A stretch of 64,000 nt of DNA from CAWHMS01 sp963830495 (GTDB lineage: Bacteria; Actinomycetota; Actinomycetes; Propionibacteriales; Nocardioidaceae), in NCBI GenBank assembly GCA_963830495.1, contig CAWHMS010000001.1:1-64000 (forward strand), read 5' to 3'. Position numbers and translations under genes: made by a program. The notes beneath the pieces were generated by a model. It was given only the letters and a program-made list of their open reading frames with translations, did not search any database and was not told the origin of the DNA. This document shows positions 42,064 through 51,067 of the stretch, piece after piece. The stretch's first letter is position 1, and each line of letters starts with the position of its first letter.

Positions 42064-42837
42064 ATGGCCAGCATCATGGAACGCATTTCGCTGATCTTCC
42101 GCTCGAAGGCCAACAAGGCCCTCGACCGCGCTGAGGACCCCCGCGAGACACTCGACTACAGCTACGAGAAGCAGCGTGAGCTGCTCCAGAAGGTACGTCG
42201 CGGAGTCGCCGACGTCGCCACCAGCCGTAAGCGCCTCGAGCTCCAGATGCAGCAGCTGCGGCAGCAGTCCGACAAACTCGAAGGACAGGCGAAGCAGGCT
42301 CTGGCCGCCGGCCGGGAGGAGCTCGCCCGCGAGGCACTGACGCGCCGCTCCGCCGTGCAGCAACAGATCGCCGACCTGCAGATCCAGCACGCCAACCTTC
42401 AAGCCGAGGAGGAGAAGCTGACCGTCGCATCGCAGCGGCTGCAGGCCAAGGTCGAGGCGTTCCGCACTCGCAAGGAGACCATCAAGGCGACGTATACGGC
42501 CGCCGAGGCGCAGACGAAGATCAACGAGGCCTTCTCCGGAGTGTCGGAGGAGATGAGCGACGTCGGCATGGCGATCGAGCGGGCGGAGGACAAGACGGCC
42601 ACGATGCAGGCGAGAGCCGGCGCGATCGACGAGCTGATCTCCAGTGGCGCGCTCGACGACCCGATGTCCGGGGGCAAGGACGACATCGCCGCCGAGCTTG
42701 ACCGGATGTCGGCGACCAGCGACGTCGAGCTCGAGCTCTCGAAGCTGAAGTCCGAGCTCGAAGGTGGCGACGCTCCCCGGCAGATCGAGGGCCAAGCGAC
42801 TCCGGACTCCCAGCCGTCACGAGAGGAACAGCGGTGA
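42064..42837 (+). CDS. pspA: PspA/IM30 family membrane-stress protein
   Basis: This 257-residue, almost wholly coiled-coil protein begins MASIMERISLIFRSKANKAL with an amphipathic helix that can bind membranes. DPRETLDYSYEKQRELLQKV follows. The last 55 residues are a looser acidic tail. PspA/Vipp1 proteins polymerise on damaged membranes. It is first in the module pspA-pspAA-htpX-pspAB, and its stop overlaps pspAA's GTG as GTGA. Confidence 0.92.
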   Translation: MASIMERISLIFRSKANKALDRAEDPRETLDYSYEKQRELLQKVRRGVADVATSRKRLELQMQQLRQQSDKLEGQAKQALAAGREELAREALTRRSAVQQQIADLQIQHANLQAEEEKLTVASQRLQAKVEAFRTRKETIKATYTAAEAQTKINEAFSGVSEEMSDVGMAIERAEDKTATMQARAGAIDELISSGALDDPMSGGKDDIAAELDRMSATSDVELELSKLKSELEGGDAPRQIEGQATPDSQPSREEQR

Positions 42838-43112
42838 TCATCAGGATTCTCAGCGACGGCCAGTACGACGTCCCTGACGACGAGGTCGCTGCGCTCAATG
42901 AGTACGACGACCAGCTCGAGAAGGCGATCCAGTCCGGCGACGAGGCCACCTTCGGCTCCGCGCTTGGTGCGCTCCTCGACCGGGTCAGGAACGTGGGTAC
43001 GCCGGTAGCACTCGACGCGCTGACCCCGTCTCAGCTGATCCTGCCTCCGGAGGCGTCGACCCTGCACGAGGTGCGGGACATGCTGAGCGGCGACGGGCTC
43101 ATCCCCGGCTGA
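42834..43112 (+). CDS. pspAA: PspA-associated protein PspAA
   Basis: This 92-residue soluble protein begins with GTG and the strand IIRILSDGQYDVPDDEVAAL, followed by an acidic helix (NEYDDQLEKAIQSGDEATF) and the C-terminal LHEVRDMLSGDGLIPG. Sequence and location immediately after pspA match PspAA, the small companion of actinobacterial and archaeal PspA systems. It is translationally coupled to pspA. Its molecular role is uncertain. Confidence 0.88.
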   Translation: MIIRILSDGQYDVPDDEVAALNEYDDQLEKAIQSGDEATFGSALGALLDRVRNVGTPVALDALTPSQLILPPEASTLHEVRDMLSGDGLIPG

Positions 43113-43245
43113 GAGTCTGCTGTGAGTTGCCGAGGCCTCGGCTCCGCAGGAACAAACGCAGCCGTCCGGGCGTCGTACTCGATACACCCGTGTGACGGCA
43201 CACGTCGGTGTCCACGAAAATAGAGAAAGAGGCGTCGAGACGACA

Positions 43246-44139
43246 ATGGCAAGGACCAGGTTCCGCGGTGACTCCGGGCTGACCGCCCGCATGTCGCTGG
43301 TGATGCTGCTGGTCGGCGGCCTGTACGTGAGCGTGATGGCGGCCCTGATCGCCTTCACCAACCTTGGGCCGGTGACCGTGCTGGTGATCGCCGTGGCGAT
43401 CGGCTTGGGGCAGTGGTACTTCTCGGACAAGCTCGCGATGACCGCGATGCGGGCCAAGGAAGTCAGCCCGACCGACGCGCCGGAGCTGCACGGCATGGTC
43501 GACCGGCTGTGCGCCCTGGCCGACATGCCGAAGCCGCGGGTGGCGATCGCCTACACCGACGTGCCCAACGCCTTCGCGACCGGCCGCAGCCCGAATCACT
43601 CCGTCATCGCCGTCACGACCGGGCTGCTGGATCGCCTCGACGGTGAGGAGCTTGAGGGGGTGCTGTCGCACGAGCTGTCCCATGTGGCGCACCGCGACGT
43701 ACTCGTCATGACGATCGCCGGCTTTCTGGGGGTCGCAGCCGGACTCATCATGCGCTGGGGGATGTTCTTCGGCGGCCGGAGTCGGGACAGCAACTCCGTG
43801 CCGTTCCTGGTCATCTGGCTCGGCAGCATCGTCGTCTACTTCGTGTCGTTCCTGCTGACGAGGGTCCTCAGTCGTTATCGCGAGCTGTCGGCCGACCGGG
43901 CCGGTGCCTACCTCACCGGCAAGCCGTCCGCGCTCGCCTCCGCGCTCACGAAAATCTCGGGCGAGATGGCTCGTATCCCGTCGCGAGACCTGCGGGAGGC
44001 GCAGGCCTACAACGCGTTCCTGTTCGCGCCGGCGATCAAGGGTCAGCAGGTGGCGTCACTCTTTGCCACCCACCCGCCGCTGGAAAAGCGCCTGGAGCAG
44101 CTCTCGGCCATCTCCAACGACCTGTCGCGCCCGTCCTGA
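43246..44139 (+). CDS. htpX: M48 membrane metalloprotease HtpX
   Basis: This 297-residue inner-membrane zinc protease has two N-terminal helices (SLVMLLVGGLYVSVMAALIA and the next), the catalytic HELSH in LSHELSHVAHRD, two further helices, and the third zinc ligand region YRELSADRAGAYLTG. HtpX clips misfolded membrane proteins. ATG 43246 is preferred over the upstream in-frame start at 43192. It lies 130 bases after pspAA and works with the PSP module. Confidence 0.92.
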   Translation: MARTRFRGDSGLTARMSLVMLLVGGLYVSVMAALIAFTNLGPVTVLVIAVAIGLGQWYFSDKLAMTAMRAKEVSPTDAPELHGMVDRLCALADMPKPRVAIAYTDVPNAFATGRSPNHSVIAVTTGLLDRLDGEELEGVLSHELSHVAHRDVLVMTIAGFLGVAAGLIMRWGMFFGGRSRDSNSVPFLVIWLGSIVVYFVSFLLTRVLSRYRELSADRAGAYLTGKPSALASALTKISGEMARIPSRDLREAQAYNAFLFAPAIKGQQVASLFATHPPLEKRLEQLSAISNDLSRPS

Positions 44140-44333
44140 GGTCGACGCCGCTGTTTTAGTCTCGTTAGATCGGTCCGTACGGCACGGTTATGCGTCCTTC
44201 GTTCGGATCTGACGCACGTTTCGACAGATCGGCGCAGATCCGCGATGAAGTTAGGTGAGCCCACCCCGACCGGACGGCTCCTTGCTGATCAGAGTTGAGT
44301 CGAGCGGCCGGCAGCCCGGGCTAGCCTAGGCCC

Positions 44334-44903
44334 GTGGCTCTCTTCAAGGACCTGTTCGGGCGCCGTACGCCGCCCGCCGCCAACCTGGACAACCTTTTCG
44401 CCGTGCCCTCGGCCGCGATCACGCTTGAGGTGGCGACGGGTTTCGCGCCGACGGGGGTCGCGTCGGTGTGCTATCGACAGGCCGAAGGCGGCGCCTTCGC
44501 GACCACCCAGAGCGACGTCCAGGCGCTGCTCGACGCCGACGGCGGGCCGAAGGTGGAGCGCTCGACCGACGAGTTCGGCTTCACCTGGCTGGTCTGCCGC
44601 CACGACCCCAGTGAGCTCGGCGAGCTCGTCACCGAGGTCCATGCGGTCAACAGCTCACTGGAGAATGCCGGGTTCGGGCCGTCGCTGCTGTGCTCGGTGG
44701 CCAACTTCGCCAACGCCGAGGGCCGGCGCCTCGGGCTGGTCTACCTCTACAAGCAGGGCACGTTCTATCCGTTCGCGCCCGAGGGCGGCAAGAAGCGCGA
44801 CAACGCCCTTGAGCTGCAGGTTCGTGGCGTGCTCTCCGGCGATCTCCCGATCGAGCCGGAGCTCGGCCGCTGGATGGCGCTCTGGGACTCACCGGGGCTC
44901 TGA
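44334..44903 (+). CDS. pspAB: PspA-associated protein PspAB
   Basis: This 189-residue soluble protein starts at GTG 44334: ALFKDLFGRRTPPAANLDNL, then TLEVATGFAPTGVASVCYRQ, then FGFTWLVCRHDPSELGELVT and KQGTFYPFAPEGGKKRDNAL. It matches PspAB, the fourth member of the actinobacterial PspA-PspAA-HtpX-PspAB set. A gap of 194 bases separates it from htpX, so it may have its own promoter. Its function is unknown. Confidence 0.87.
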   Translation: MALFKDLFGRRTPPAANLDNLFAVPSAAITLEVATGFAPTGVASVCYRQAEGGAFATTQSDVQALLDADGGPKVERSTDEFGFTWLVCRHDPSELGELVTEVHAVNSSLENAGFGPSLLCSVANFANAEGRRLGLVYLYKQGTFYPFAPEGGKKRDNALELQVRGVLSGDLPIEPELGRWMALWDSPGL

Positions 44904-44999
44904 CCGCAAGAGGCGTCCCGGTCCGCGTCTCGCCACGTCCCCAGAACCAGCCGTCGGGCGACGAGCTGCGGATGCTGCTCGGCGGTGCCGGCGCGCCGC

Positions 45000-45881
45000 T
45001 CACAGGAAATGACCTGACGGAATGTACGGCGTCGGCGGTGCCAGGTTGCGCAGCGGCACGTATCCCTGCGCGTGCAGCTCCATCCCGGCGGCCAACCCGG
45101 TGTCGACGGCCCACGCCTGCGCGGACGTGAGGTTGTGCAGGTTGGCCGGCTCGTCGGCAGGGCAGTCGGCGAGCACCTGCCACATCAGGTGGCTCGCGGT
45201 CTCGGGGTCGGTGGCAGCCAGCAAGTACACGTGCCCGGCTTCCCGTTGGTAGACGTAGCCACGCCGGCCACCGCCCTGCTCGACGATCCAGGCGGTCAGC
45301 TGGCGGAGCAGCAAGGGGTGGTCGGGGCCGCGGCCGGCGCCCCGCACCGACCGGTCGATCGCGTCCAGCAGATCCACGTCCTCGTCCTGAGCCGGCCGCA
45401 TCCGGGGCAGCCGCGGGATCGTCGTACGGTCGACCTTGCCCCACAGCGCCATCGCCGGATGTACGTCGAAGCCTGCCAACCGGTAGCGCCGGATCGCTCG
45501 CGGGTCTCCCGACGAGCAGATGATGCCGGGCCCGGTCGCGTCGCCGTGCTGCAGCGCCGCGTCCAGCAGTGCCTTGCCGGCACCACGGGACTGGACGTCA
45601 GGCAACACTGCGAAGCTCGACAGTCCCCACAGCCCCTCCCGCAGGATGGCCACGACCTCGCCGATGATCCGGCCGTCCTGCTCGGCGACCCAACAACCGG
45701 GCGCATCGTGCTCGATCATGTGGAGCAGCCGGACGATCCAGGGGCCGGCACGTTCGGCCGATCGCAGCTCCGGTTCGGGCCAGCTCGCTTGCCGGGTCCG
45801 GACGTCGAGGTCGTAGAACGCCTGCGCCGAGACCCGCTCCACGACGGCGGCGTCGTCTGCTGTCATCGGTCGGATGCGCAT
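45000..45881 (-). CDS. GNAT-family N-acetyltransferase
   Basis: This 293-residue protein begins MRIRPMTADDAAVVERVSAQ. The acetyl-CoA motif A segment is LPDVQSRGAGKALLDAAL near residue 110. A second, degenerate GNAT-like half follows, giving a tandem-GNAT length. ATG 45881 is chosen as the typical GNAT start; the frame to 45980 is not conserved-looking. It is followed, on the same strand upstream, by the VanW-type gene. The substrate is unknown. Confidence 0.8.
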   Translation of the reverse strand: MRIRPMTADDAAVVERVSAQAFYDLDVRTRQASWPEPELRSAERAGPWIVRLLHMIEHDAPGCWVAEQDGRIIGEVVAILREGLWGLSSFAVLPDVQSRGAGKALLDAALQHGDATGPGIICSSGDPRAIRRYRLAGFDVHPAMALWGKVDRTTIPRLPRMRPAQDEDVDLLDAIDRSVRGAGRGPDHPLLLRQLTAWIVEQGGGRRGYVYQREAGHVYLLAATDPETASHLMWQVLADCPADEPANLHNLTSAQAWAVDTGLAAGMELHAQGYVPLRNLAPPTPYIPSGHFL

Positions 45882-45915
45882 GCCGCTCACGGTATCCAGG
45901 CGGTGGTGCTCCGGA

Positions 45916-47724
45916 TCAGTCGCCGCCACCTGCGCCACCGGCGGACGTGTCGCTGCCGGCTGCACCGTCACCAGCACCACCGTTGCTGCTCGGCGGCGAG
46001 CTGCAGATCACCGTGTCGAGCGGAATGTAGGTGACGCTCTGCGTCTCCTTGCGCACCACCTCCGACGACCCCGGCTCGCGGAAGGTCCGGAACACGTCGA
46101 CGTCGAACCCGCTGTAGCCGGTCGTCGCGTAACAGTCCGCGGCGCTGCTGTAGCGCGTCGTGGGCGCAGTGAAGTTGTACCGCTCCGACACGCCTGCCTC
46201 GATGTCCCAGTACTTCGTGGAGAACATCTCGACGTGCATCTCGCCCTGGCTGCTGGGCGTGCTGGGCACCACCCAGGCGTGGATCAGGATGCCGTAGGGG
46301 GTGTCGTTCTGGAACTTGAGGTCGACCGTCGGCCAGGCCACCGTTGCCTCGCGCCCCAGGGGATAGCGGTCGATGTAGAAGCTGTGCGGCTTGTGCTCGA
46401 TGTCCTTCAGGCCGGCGAAGAAGGCCGCGTTGTACGTCGTCGTGACCACCTGCGACACCCCGCCACCGAGGTCTTCGCCGTACACCCCGTTGCTGATGAT
46501 GAAGCCGGACACGAAGCCGTTGGCCTCAGTGCGCTCCCCGACCGTGTCGTTGAACGAGAAGATCTCGCCAGGCCTCAGCACGGTGCCGTTGATGAGCTCC
46601 GCAGCGCGCCCCTGGTTGGTGTTGCGGTACTCGGCATACGGGAAGTACGTGACGAAGTCGCTGACCCGCTCGCGGATCCCGAGGTCACGTGCCTCGGCTG
46701 TCGTGAAGTCGGGCCGTGCGGTGGCCGTGCCGACCTCGGCGGATCGCGCCTCGCCGGTCTCGGTGAGGACCGGCAAGATGGCCTCGGCCACCTCGCTTGC
46801 GTCGAGGGTCACGCCAGGTTTGGCGGGTACGACGACGGGCGTGCCGCCGCGCAGCACCACCGTGGCGTCCTGCGGCTGCTCGCCGATCGCCCCGATCACG
46901 TCGGCGAGACCGCGCTCGAGCTTGCCCTCGTCGATCGACGGCACGAGTCGGCCGTTGTCGATGCTCAGCCTGAGCGAGGGGGCGAAGTCCCGGACCCGCA
47001 GCGCGACGGAGCGACCCGGCAGCTCGAGGGTGATGGGGCCGGAGACGGCCGGTTCGGCCACCTTGGAGATCATGGTGTCGAGCTCGTCGGCGGTGACGTC
47101 GGGCGAGGTCGTGGAGACCGGGATCTCCCGCGGGCCGGGATCACCGAGGTAGGCCTCGGTCACCAGGGCTGCCGTGGCCTGCTGGTCGACCGTGACGCCG
47201 TCGACAGGCTGGGTGACCTCGAGTTCGCCCTTGCGGGTGTAGGAGACGGCCGGTTCGGCGGGCGCCTGGTCGACCTCAGCCGCCAGGTCGCTGATGGCGG
47301 CCTCCAGGGCCGCCTCGTCGACCTCGACGACGGGCTCGACGGCGTTCTCGGGGCCGGTGAGCAGCTCGACCATCCGGACCGGGTTCCAGGAGCGGCCGCC
47401 ACCGGCGGCAAGCACCGTCTGCTCGGTGTCGAGCCCAAGGCCAACCTCGGCCGGCTCGATCTCGTAGCTCGTGCCGTCGAAGGTGAGCACGATCGGGGCC
47501 GCCGACTCGTCGGCGAGCTCGTCCTCCAGAGTGGCTTCCGCCTCGGCGGCGGACATCCCACCGATGTCGACCCCGGCAACGGTTGTCCCGCTCGGGACCC
47601 GCTCCCCGGTGAGGAAGTACCCCGCCACGTAGGCAGCCGCCAGCACGAGCAGCACCGTCGCTGCTCCGATCAGGGCCCCCCGCTTGAGCCGACTCGGCGG
47701 CGCATTCGTGCTGCTGCTCACCAT
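45916..47724 (-). CDS. VanW-family protein with peptidoglycan-binding-like domains
   Basis: This 602-residue protein has a short cytoplasmic start and one signal-anchor helix (ALIGAATVLLVLAAAYVAGY). Two YoaR-like putative peptidoglycan-binding regions follow (near residues 50-160 and 220-320). A C-terminal VanW domain has GEIFSFNDTVGERTEANGF and YGEDLGGGVSQVVTTTYNAA. It ends in a Gly/Ala-rich tail. It is likely to act in the cell wall. ATG 47724 is chosen because MVSSSTNAPP precedes the anchor. The family's biochemical role is unsettled. Confidence 0.85.
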   Translation of the reverse strand: MVSSSTNAPPSRLKRGALIGAATVLLVLAAAYVAGYFLTGERVPSGTTVAGVDIGGMSAAEAEATLEDELADESAAPIVLTFDGTSYEIEPAEVGLGLDTEQTVLAAGGGRSWNPVRMVELLTGPENAVEPVVEVDEAALEAAISDLAAEVDQAPAEPAVSYTRKGELEVTQPVDGVTVDQQATAALVTEAYLGDPGPREIPVSTTSPDVTADELDTMISKVAEPAVSGPITLELPGRSVALRVRDFAPSLRLSIDNGRLVPSIDEGKLERGLADVIGAIGEQPQDATVVLRGGTPVVVPAKPGVTLDASEVAEAILPVLTETGEARSAEVGTATARPDFTTAEARDLGIRERVSDFVTYFPYAEYRNTNQGRAAELINGTVLRPGEIFSFNDTVGERTEANGFVSGFIISNGVYGEDLGGGVSQVVTTTYNAAFFAGLKDIEHKPHSFYIDRYPLGREATVAWPTVDLKFQNDTPYGILIHAWVVPSTPSSQGEMHVEMFSTKYWDIEAGVSERYNFTAPTTRYSSAADCYATTGYSGFDVDVFRTFREPGSSEVVRKETQSVTYIPLDTVICSSPPSSNGGAGDGAAGSDTSAGGAGGGD

Positions 47725-47874
47725 TCCCCATCCCTGCCCGCGCCCCTCCTGCACACGTGGGCACACCGGGCACCAGGGTAGGGCACGAGCCGAGCCGCGA
47801 TGACATCCTGGGCGCTGCCGGCGTCCGCGCCGCCCTCCTCGTCCGGTCCCTGATCGGCTTGGCACGATGAGCGC

Positions 47875-48972
47875 ATGCGTGTGCTGATCGCCCCCGACTC
47901 CTTCGGCGGCACCCTGACCGCGGTCGAGGCGGCCGAGGCGATGGCGACGGGCTGGCGACGCCGGGCGCCGGGCGACGAGCTGGTGCTGGCGCCGATGTCC
48001 GACGGCGGGCCTGGTTTCGTCGACGTGCTGCACGCGTCGCTGGGCGGCAGCCTGAACTCGTTGACCGTGCCCGACCACTACGGCGCCACCACTCCCGTGG
48101 CATTCCTCCTCGTCGGCGACACGGCGTACGTGGAGTCGGCACAGGCCTGCGGTCTGCAGCTGAGCGAGCGGCGCGATCCTGAGCGCGGCTCGACGTACGG
48201 CGTGGGTCGGCTTTTCACCGCCGCGTTGGAGGCGGGCGCACGTCGTGTGGTCGTGGGTCTGGGCGGCACAGGCACCAACGACGCGGGCGCCGGACTCCTG
48301 GCCGCACTGGGGGCGGTGAGTACGCCGCCGGACGCGCTGCAGGGAGGGCCGCGCGGGCTGCAGAGCCTGGACGCCGTCGACCTGGCCCCGGTGCGCGCGC
48401 TCCTTGGAGACATCCGGCTTGTCGCGGCGTCTGACGTCGACAACCCGCTGCTCGGCCTGCGTGGGGCCACCAACGTGTACGGCCCGCAGAAGGGGCTGCC
48501 CGACGGACGCGCACAGCACGTCGACGCCCTGCTCGAGCGACTGGCAGACCGCACCGACCGACGGTTGGCCGATGCGAAGGGTGCGGGTGCGGCAGGCGGA
48601 CTCGGGTTCGCACTGCTGCTCTGCGGCGCCGAGCGTGTCGACGGTGTCGCCCTGGTCGCCGAAGCCGTCGGCCTGCCAGCCCTGGCACGCGAGGCTGACC
48701 TGGTGATCACGGGGGAGGGCGCTTTCGACTTCCAGTCCCGTTCGGGCAAGGTGCCGTATGGCGTCGCGGCCATCGCCGGGGAGGCGATCCGGCCCTGCCT
48801 GGCGTTGGCGGGTCAGGTGCTGGTCGGCTCCCGCGAGATGCGGGCTCTGGGCGTCGAGTCGGCGTACTCCGTCGTGGACCTGGTGGGGGAGGCGGCCGCC
48901 TTCGCGGACCCCGCTGCCAGCCTGGCGGCGCTGGCCGAGCGGGTGGCCCGCACCTGGTCGCGCGGCGGCTGA
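47875..48972 (+). CDS. Glycerate kinase (GlxK/GarK family)
   Basis: This 365-residue enzyme has the family start MRVLIAPDSFGGTLTAVEAA, then PMSDGGPGFVDVLHA, then VGLGGTGTNDAGAGLLAALG and the late LVITGEGAFDFQSRSGKVPY. It phosphorylates D-glycerate. It is divergent from the VanW gene. An Rv2205c-type glycerate kinase occupies a comparable slot beside erpA in mycobacteria. It is slightly shorter than many homologues but complete in motifs. Confidence 0.9.
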   Translation: MRVLIAPDSFGGTLTAVEAAEAMATGWRRRAPGDELVLAPMSDGGPGFVDVLHASLGGSLNSLTVPDHYGATTPVAFLLVGDTAYVESAQACGLQLSERRDPERGSTYGVGRLFTAALEAGARRVVVGLGGTGTNDAGAGLLAALGAVSTPPDALQGGPRGLQSLDAVDLAPVRALLGDIRLVAASDVDNPLLGLRGATNVYGPQKGLPDGRAQHVDALLERLADRTDRRLADAKGAGAAGGLGFALLLCGAERVDGVALVAEAVGLPALAREADLVITGEGAFDFQSRSGKVPYGVAAIAGEAIRPCLALAGQVLVGSREMRALGVESAYSVVDLVGEAAAFADPAASLAALAERVARTWSRGG

Positions 48973-49108
48973 TCGCTCCCGTGGCTCGCGCCCGCTAACG
49001 GAACGTCGGCGCGATGTGTCACCATGGGAATGAAGGTGCGGAGACCATAGTTGTCTACCGTAGGACCGGCGCTCCGGCGCACACAGCAACCCTTGGGGAG
49101 CCTGCGAG

Positions 49109-49471
49109 ATGACCCAGCACGTTGAGGCGGCGCCGACCGAAGCCGCGACCGGCGTGATCCTGACCGACGGCGCAGCATCGAAGGTCAAGTCGCTGCTCGA
49201 CCAGGAAGGCCGCGACGACCTCAAGCTGCGCGTCTCCGTTCAGCCCGGTGGCTGCTCCGGACTGCGCTACCAGCTCTTCTTCGACGAGCGCGACCTCGAT
49301 GGCGACATCGTGGCCGACTTCAGCGGCGTCGGCGTCGTGGTGGATCGGATGAGCCATCCGTACCTGCTCGGCGCCACGATCGACTTCGTCGACTCGATCG
49401 AGAAGCAGGGCTTTACGATCGACAACCCCAATGCCTCCGGCTCCTGCGCCTGCGGCGACTCGTTCCACTAG
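49109..49471 (+). CDS. erpA: Iron-sulfur cluster insertion protein (HesB/IscA type)
   Basis: This 120-residue A-type carrier has the three conserved cysteines in VQPGGCSGLRYQLFFDE and ASGSCACGDSFH. It delivers Fe-S clusters to apoproteins, such as LipA or the Rieske protein QcrA in this window. It is followed by a strong hairpin terminator. It is a single gene, corresponding to Rv2204c. Confidence 0.93.
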   Translation: MTQHVEAAPTEAATGVILTDGAASKVKSLLDQEGRDDLKLRVSVQPGGCSGLRYQLFFDERDLDGDIVADFSGVGVVVDRMSHPYLLGATIDFVDSIEKQGFTIDNPNASGSCACGDSFH

Positions 49472-49486
49472 TCCCGCCACATCGAC

Positions 49487-49522
49487 AACGCCCCGGCCCT
49501 GCAACGAGGGTCCGGGGCGTTT
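49487..49522 (+). terminator. Intrinsic terminator of erpA
   Basis: AACGCCCCGG-CCCT, a GCAACG loop, then AGGG-T-CCGGGGCGTT form a 14-bp stem with one bulged T, ending in TTT. It lies 16 bases after the erpA stop. Confidence 0.85.
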
Positions 49523-49591
49523 CGCGTCCTCGGGCGGGTTAGGAATTGGCCGGGGACGATCCCGGCACCGTGATGGGCGGCGCCGGAGCTC

Positions 49592-49801
49592 TCATGGTGG
49601 GTCGACGTTCCAGCTCTGCTGATCGACCTCCGCGGTGATCTCGTCGGCGAGGCGGTGCCACTGCTGTGCTGTGGCCTCGGGGTCGACGTGCTCGGGATTG
49701 GGGAGGCGGGTGACCGGATAGGCCGCAGCAAGCGCCCCAGCGTCGGCGTACACCTCGGGAAGCGTTGCCGGGTCGGCGTACGGCAGAGCAGAGGCATTCA
49801 C
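49592..49801 (-). CDS. 69-residue protein of unknown function
   Basis: The reading frame begins MNASALPYADPATLPEVYAD and has YPVTRLPNPEHVDPEATAQQ, then WHRLADEITAEVDQQSWNVD. No signal or membrane helix is seen. It lies between erpA and the PfkB gene on the opposite strand. Composition looks coding (acidic, with Trp and Tyr). A short actinobacterial protein is often found beside these kinases. It could be a chance frame. Confidence 0.5.
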   Translation of the reverse strand: MNASALPYADPATLPEVYADAGALAAAYPVTRLPNPEHVDPEATAQQWHRLADEITAEVDQQSWNVDPP

Positions 49802-49864
49802 GCTGTCACGCTAGGGCGCCGCGGTGGCGGCGGCTAGGGGTACTCGCGGGTAGTGTTGGCAGGC

Positions 49865-50851
49865 GTGTCCATCCTCGTCACCGGCTCTGTCGCGACCGAT
49901 CACCTGATGTCGTTTCCGGGGCTCTTTGCGGACTCGCTGGTGGTGGACCAGCTGGACAAGATCGCGCTGTCGTTCCTCGTCGACGACCTGGAGCTGAGGC
50001 GCGGTGGCTGTGCGGCCAACATCTCCTTCGGGCTCGCCGCGCTCGGACAGCACCCGGTGCTCGTGGCGGCAGTGGGAGAGGACTTCGCCGACTACCGCTC
50101 CTGGCTGGAGCGGCACGGCGTGGACTGCGGCTCGCTGCACTACTCGGCCACCCGCCACACGGCTCGCTTCATCTGTACGACGGACCGCTCGCACGCGCAG
50201 ATCGCCTCCTTCTATGCCGGCGCGATGAGCGAGGCGCGCGAGATCGAGCTGGAGCCGGTGACACGCCGGGTCGGATCCCCGGACATGGTCCTGATCGGGC
50301 CCAACGACCCCGAGGCGATGCGCCGCCACACGCAGGAGTGCCGGGACCGTGGCTTCCCCTTCGCGGCCGACCCGTCCCAACAGCTGGCCTGGTCCGACGG
50401 TGATCAGATCCGTGACCTGGTCGACGGCGCGACCTACCTGCTCACCAACGAGTACGAAGCGGCGCTGACCGAGAAGAAGACGGGTTGGACGGCCGACGAG
50501 ATCCTGAGCCGCGTCGGCACCCGGGTGGTCACCCTGGGGGCGGCCGGCGTTCGGGTCGAGCGGGACGGCGAGGAACCGGTCGAGGTGGCGGCCCTGCCGG
50601 ACGTGACTGCCGTGGAGCCCACCGGGGTCGGCGACGCCTTCAGGTCCGGTTTCCTCGGCGCTGTCGTCGGCGGGCTGTCGTCGCGGGCGGCCGCCCAGGT
50701 CGGGTGCGTGTTGGCGGCGTACGTCGTCGAGCGGGTAGGCAACCAGGAGTACTCCTTCACCCGGGATGCCTTCGTGGCGCGGTTGCGTGACGCCTACGGT
50801 GTCGAGGCGGCGGAGGAAGTATCTGGCTGGCTCACGGCCGCTCCCGCCTGA
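49865..50851 (+). CDS. PfkB-family carbohydrate/nucleoside kinase
   Basis: This 328-residue sugar or nucleoside kinase starts at GTG 49865 with SILVTGSVATDHLMSFPGLF, then RRGGCAANISFGLAALGQHP. The signature region is EPTGVGDAFRSGFLGAVVGG, with the catalytic Asp in GVGDAF. It resembles the Rv2202c (CbhK) group, often called adenosine-kinase-like. A GTG four codons earlier is possible. It lies upstream of ctaC as in mycobacteria, where asnB intervenes; asnB is not in this window. Confidence 0.88.
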   Translation: MSILVTGSVATDHLMSFPGLFADSLVVDQLDKIALSFLVDDLELRRGGCAANISFGLAALGQHPVLVAAVGEDFADYRSWLERHGVDCGSLHYSATRHTARFICTTDRSHAQIASFYAGAMSEAREIELEPVTRRVGSPDMVLIGPNDPEAMRRHTQECRDRGFPFAADPSQQLAWSDGDQIRDLVDGATYLLTNEYEAALTEKKTGWTADEILSRVGTRVVTLGAAGVRVERDGEEPVEVAALPDVTAVEPTGVGDAFRSGFLGAVVGGLSSRAAAQVGCVLAAYVVERVGNQEYSFTRDAFVARLRDAYGVEAAEEVSGWLTAAPA

Positions 50852-51067
50852 TCGTTGTGGCTGAAGGTATTTCCGCTGGCGGCGTCACTTTGTTCAGCTA
50901 CAGCATCAGGGCAATACCCGGCCTGGTCGGTGTGTCGTCGCGGCTGGTTCCAGCGTGTCCAAGGAGCCGGCTGAGAGGGTGCCACCACACGCGTCAACGC
51001 GACGGCCGCTGCACTAGAGTGATCCGGAGCAACACCCCTGCATTCGCTTCGACGAGGAAGGCGCCAC

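Noticed and set aside
45874..47781. A 635-codon open frame on the plus strand
   Set aside because: It is the antisense shadow of the VanW-type gene and lacks a family resemblance.
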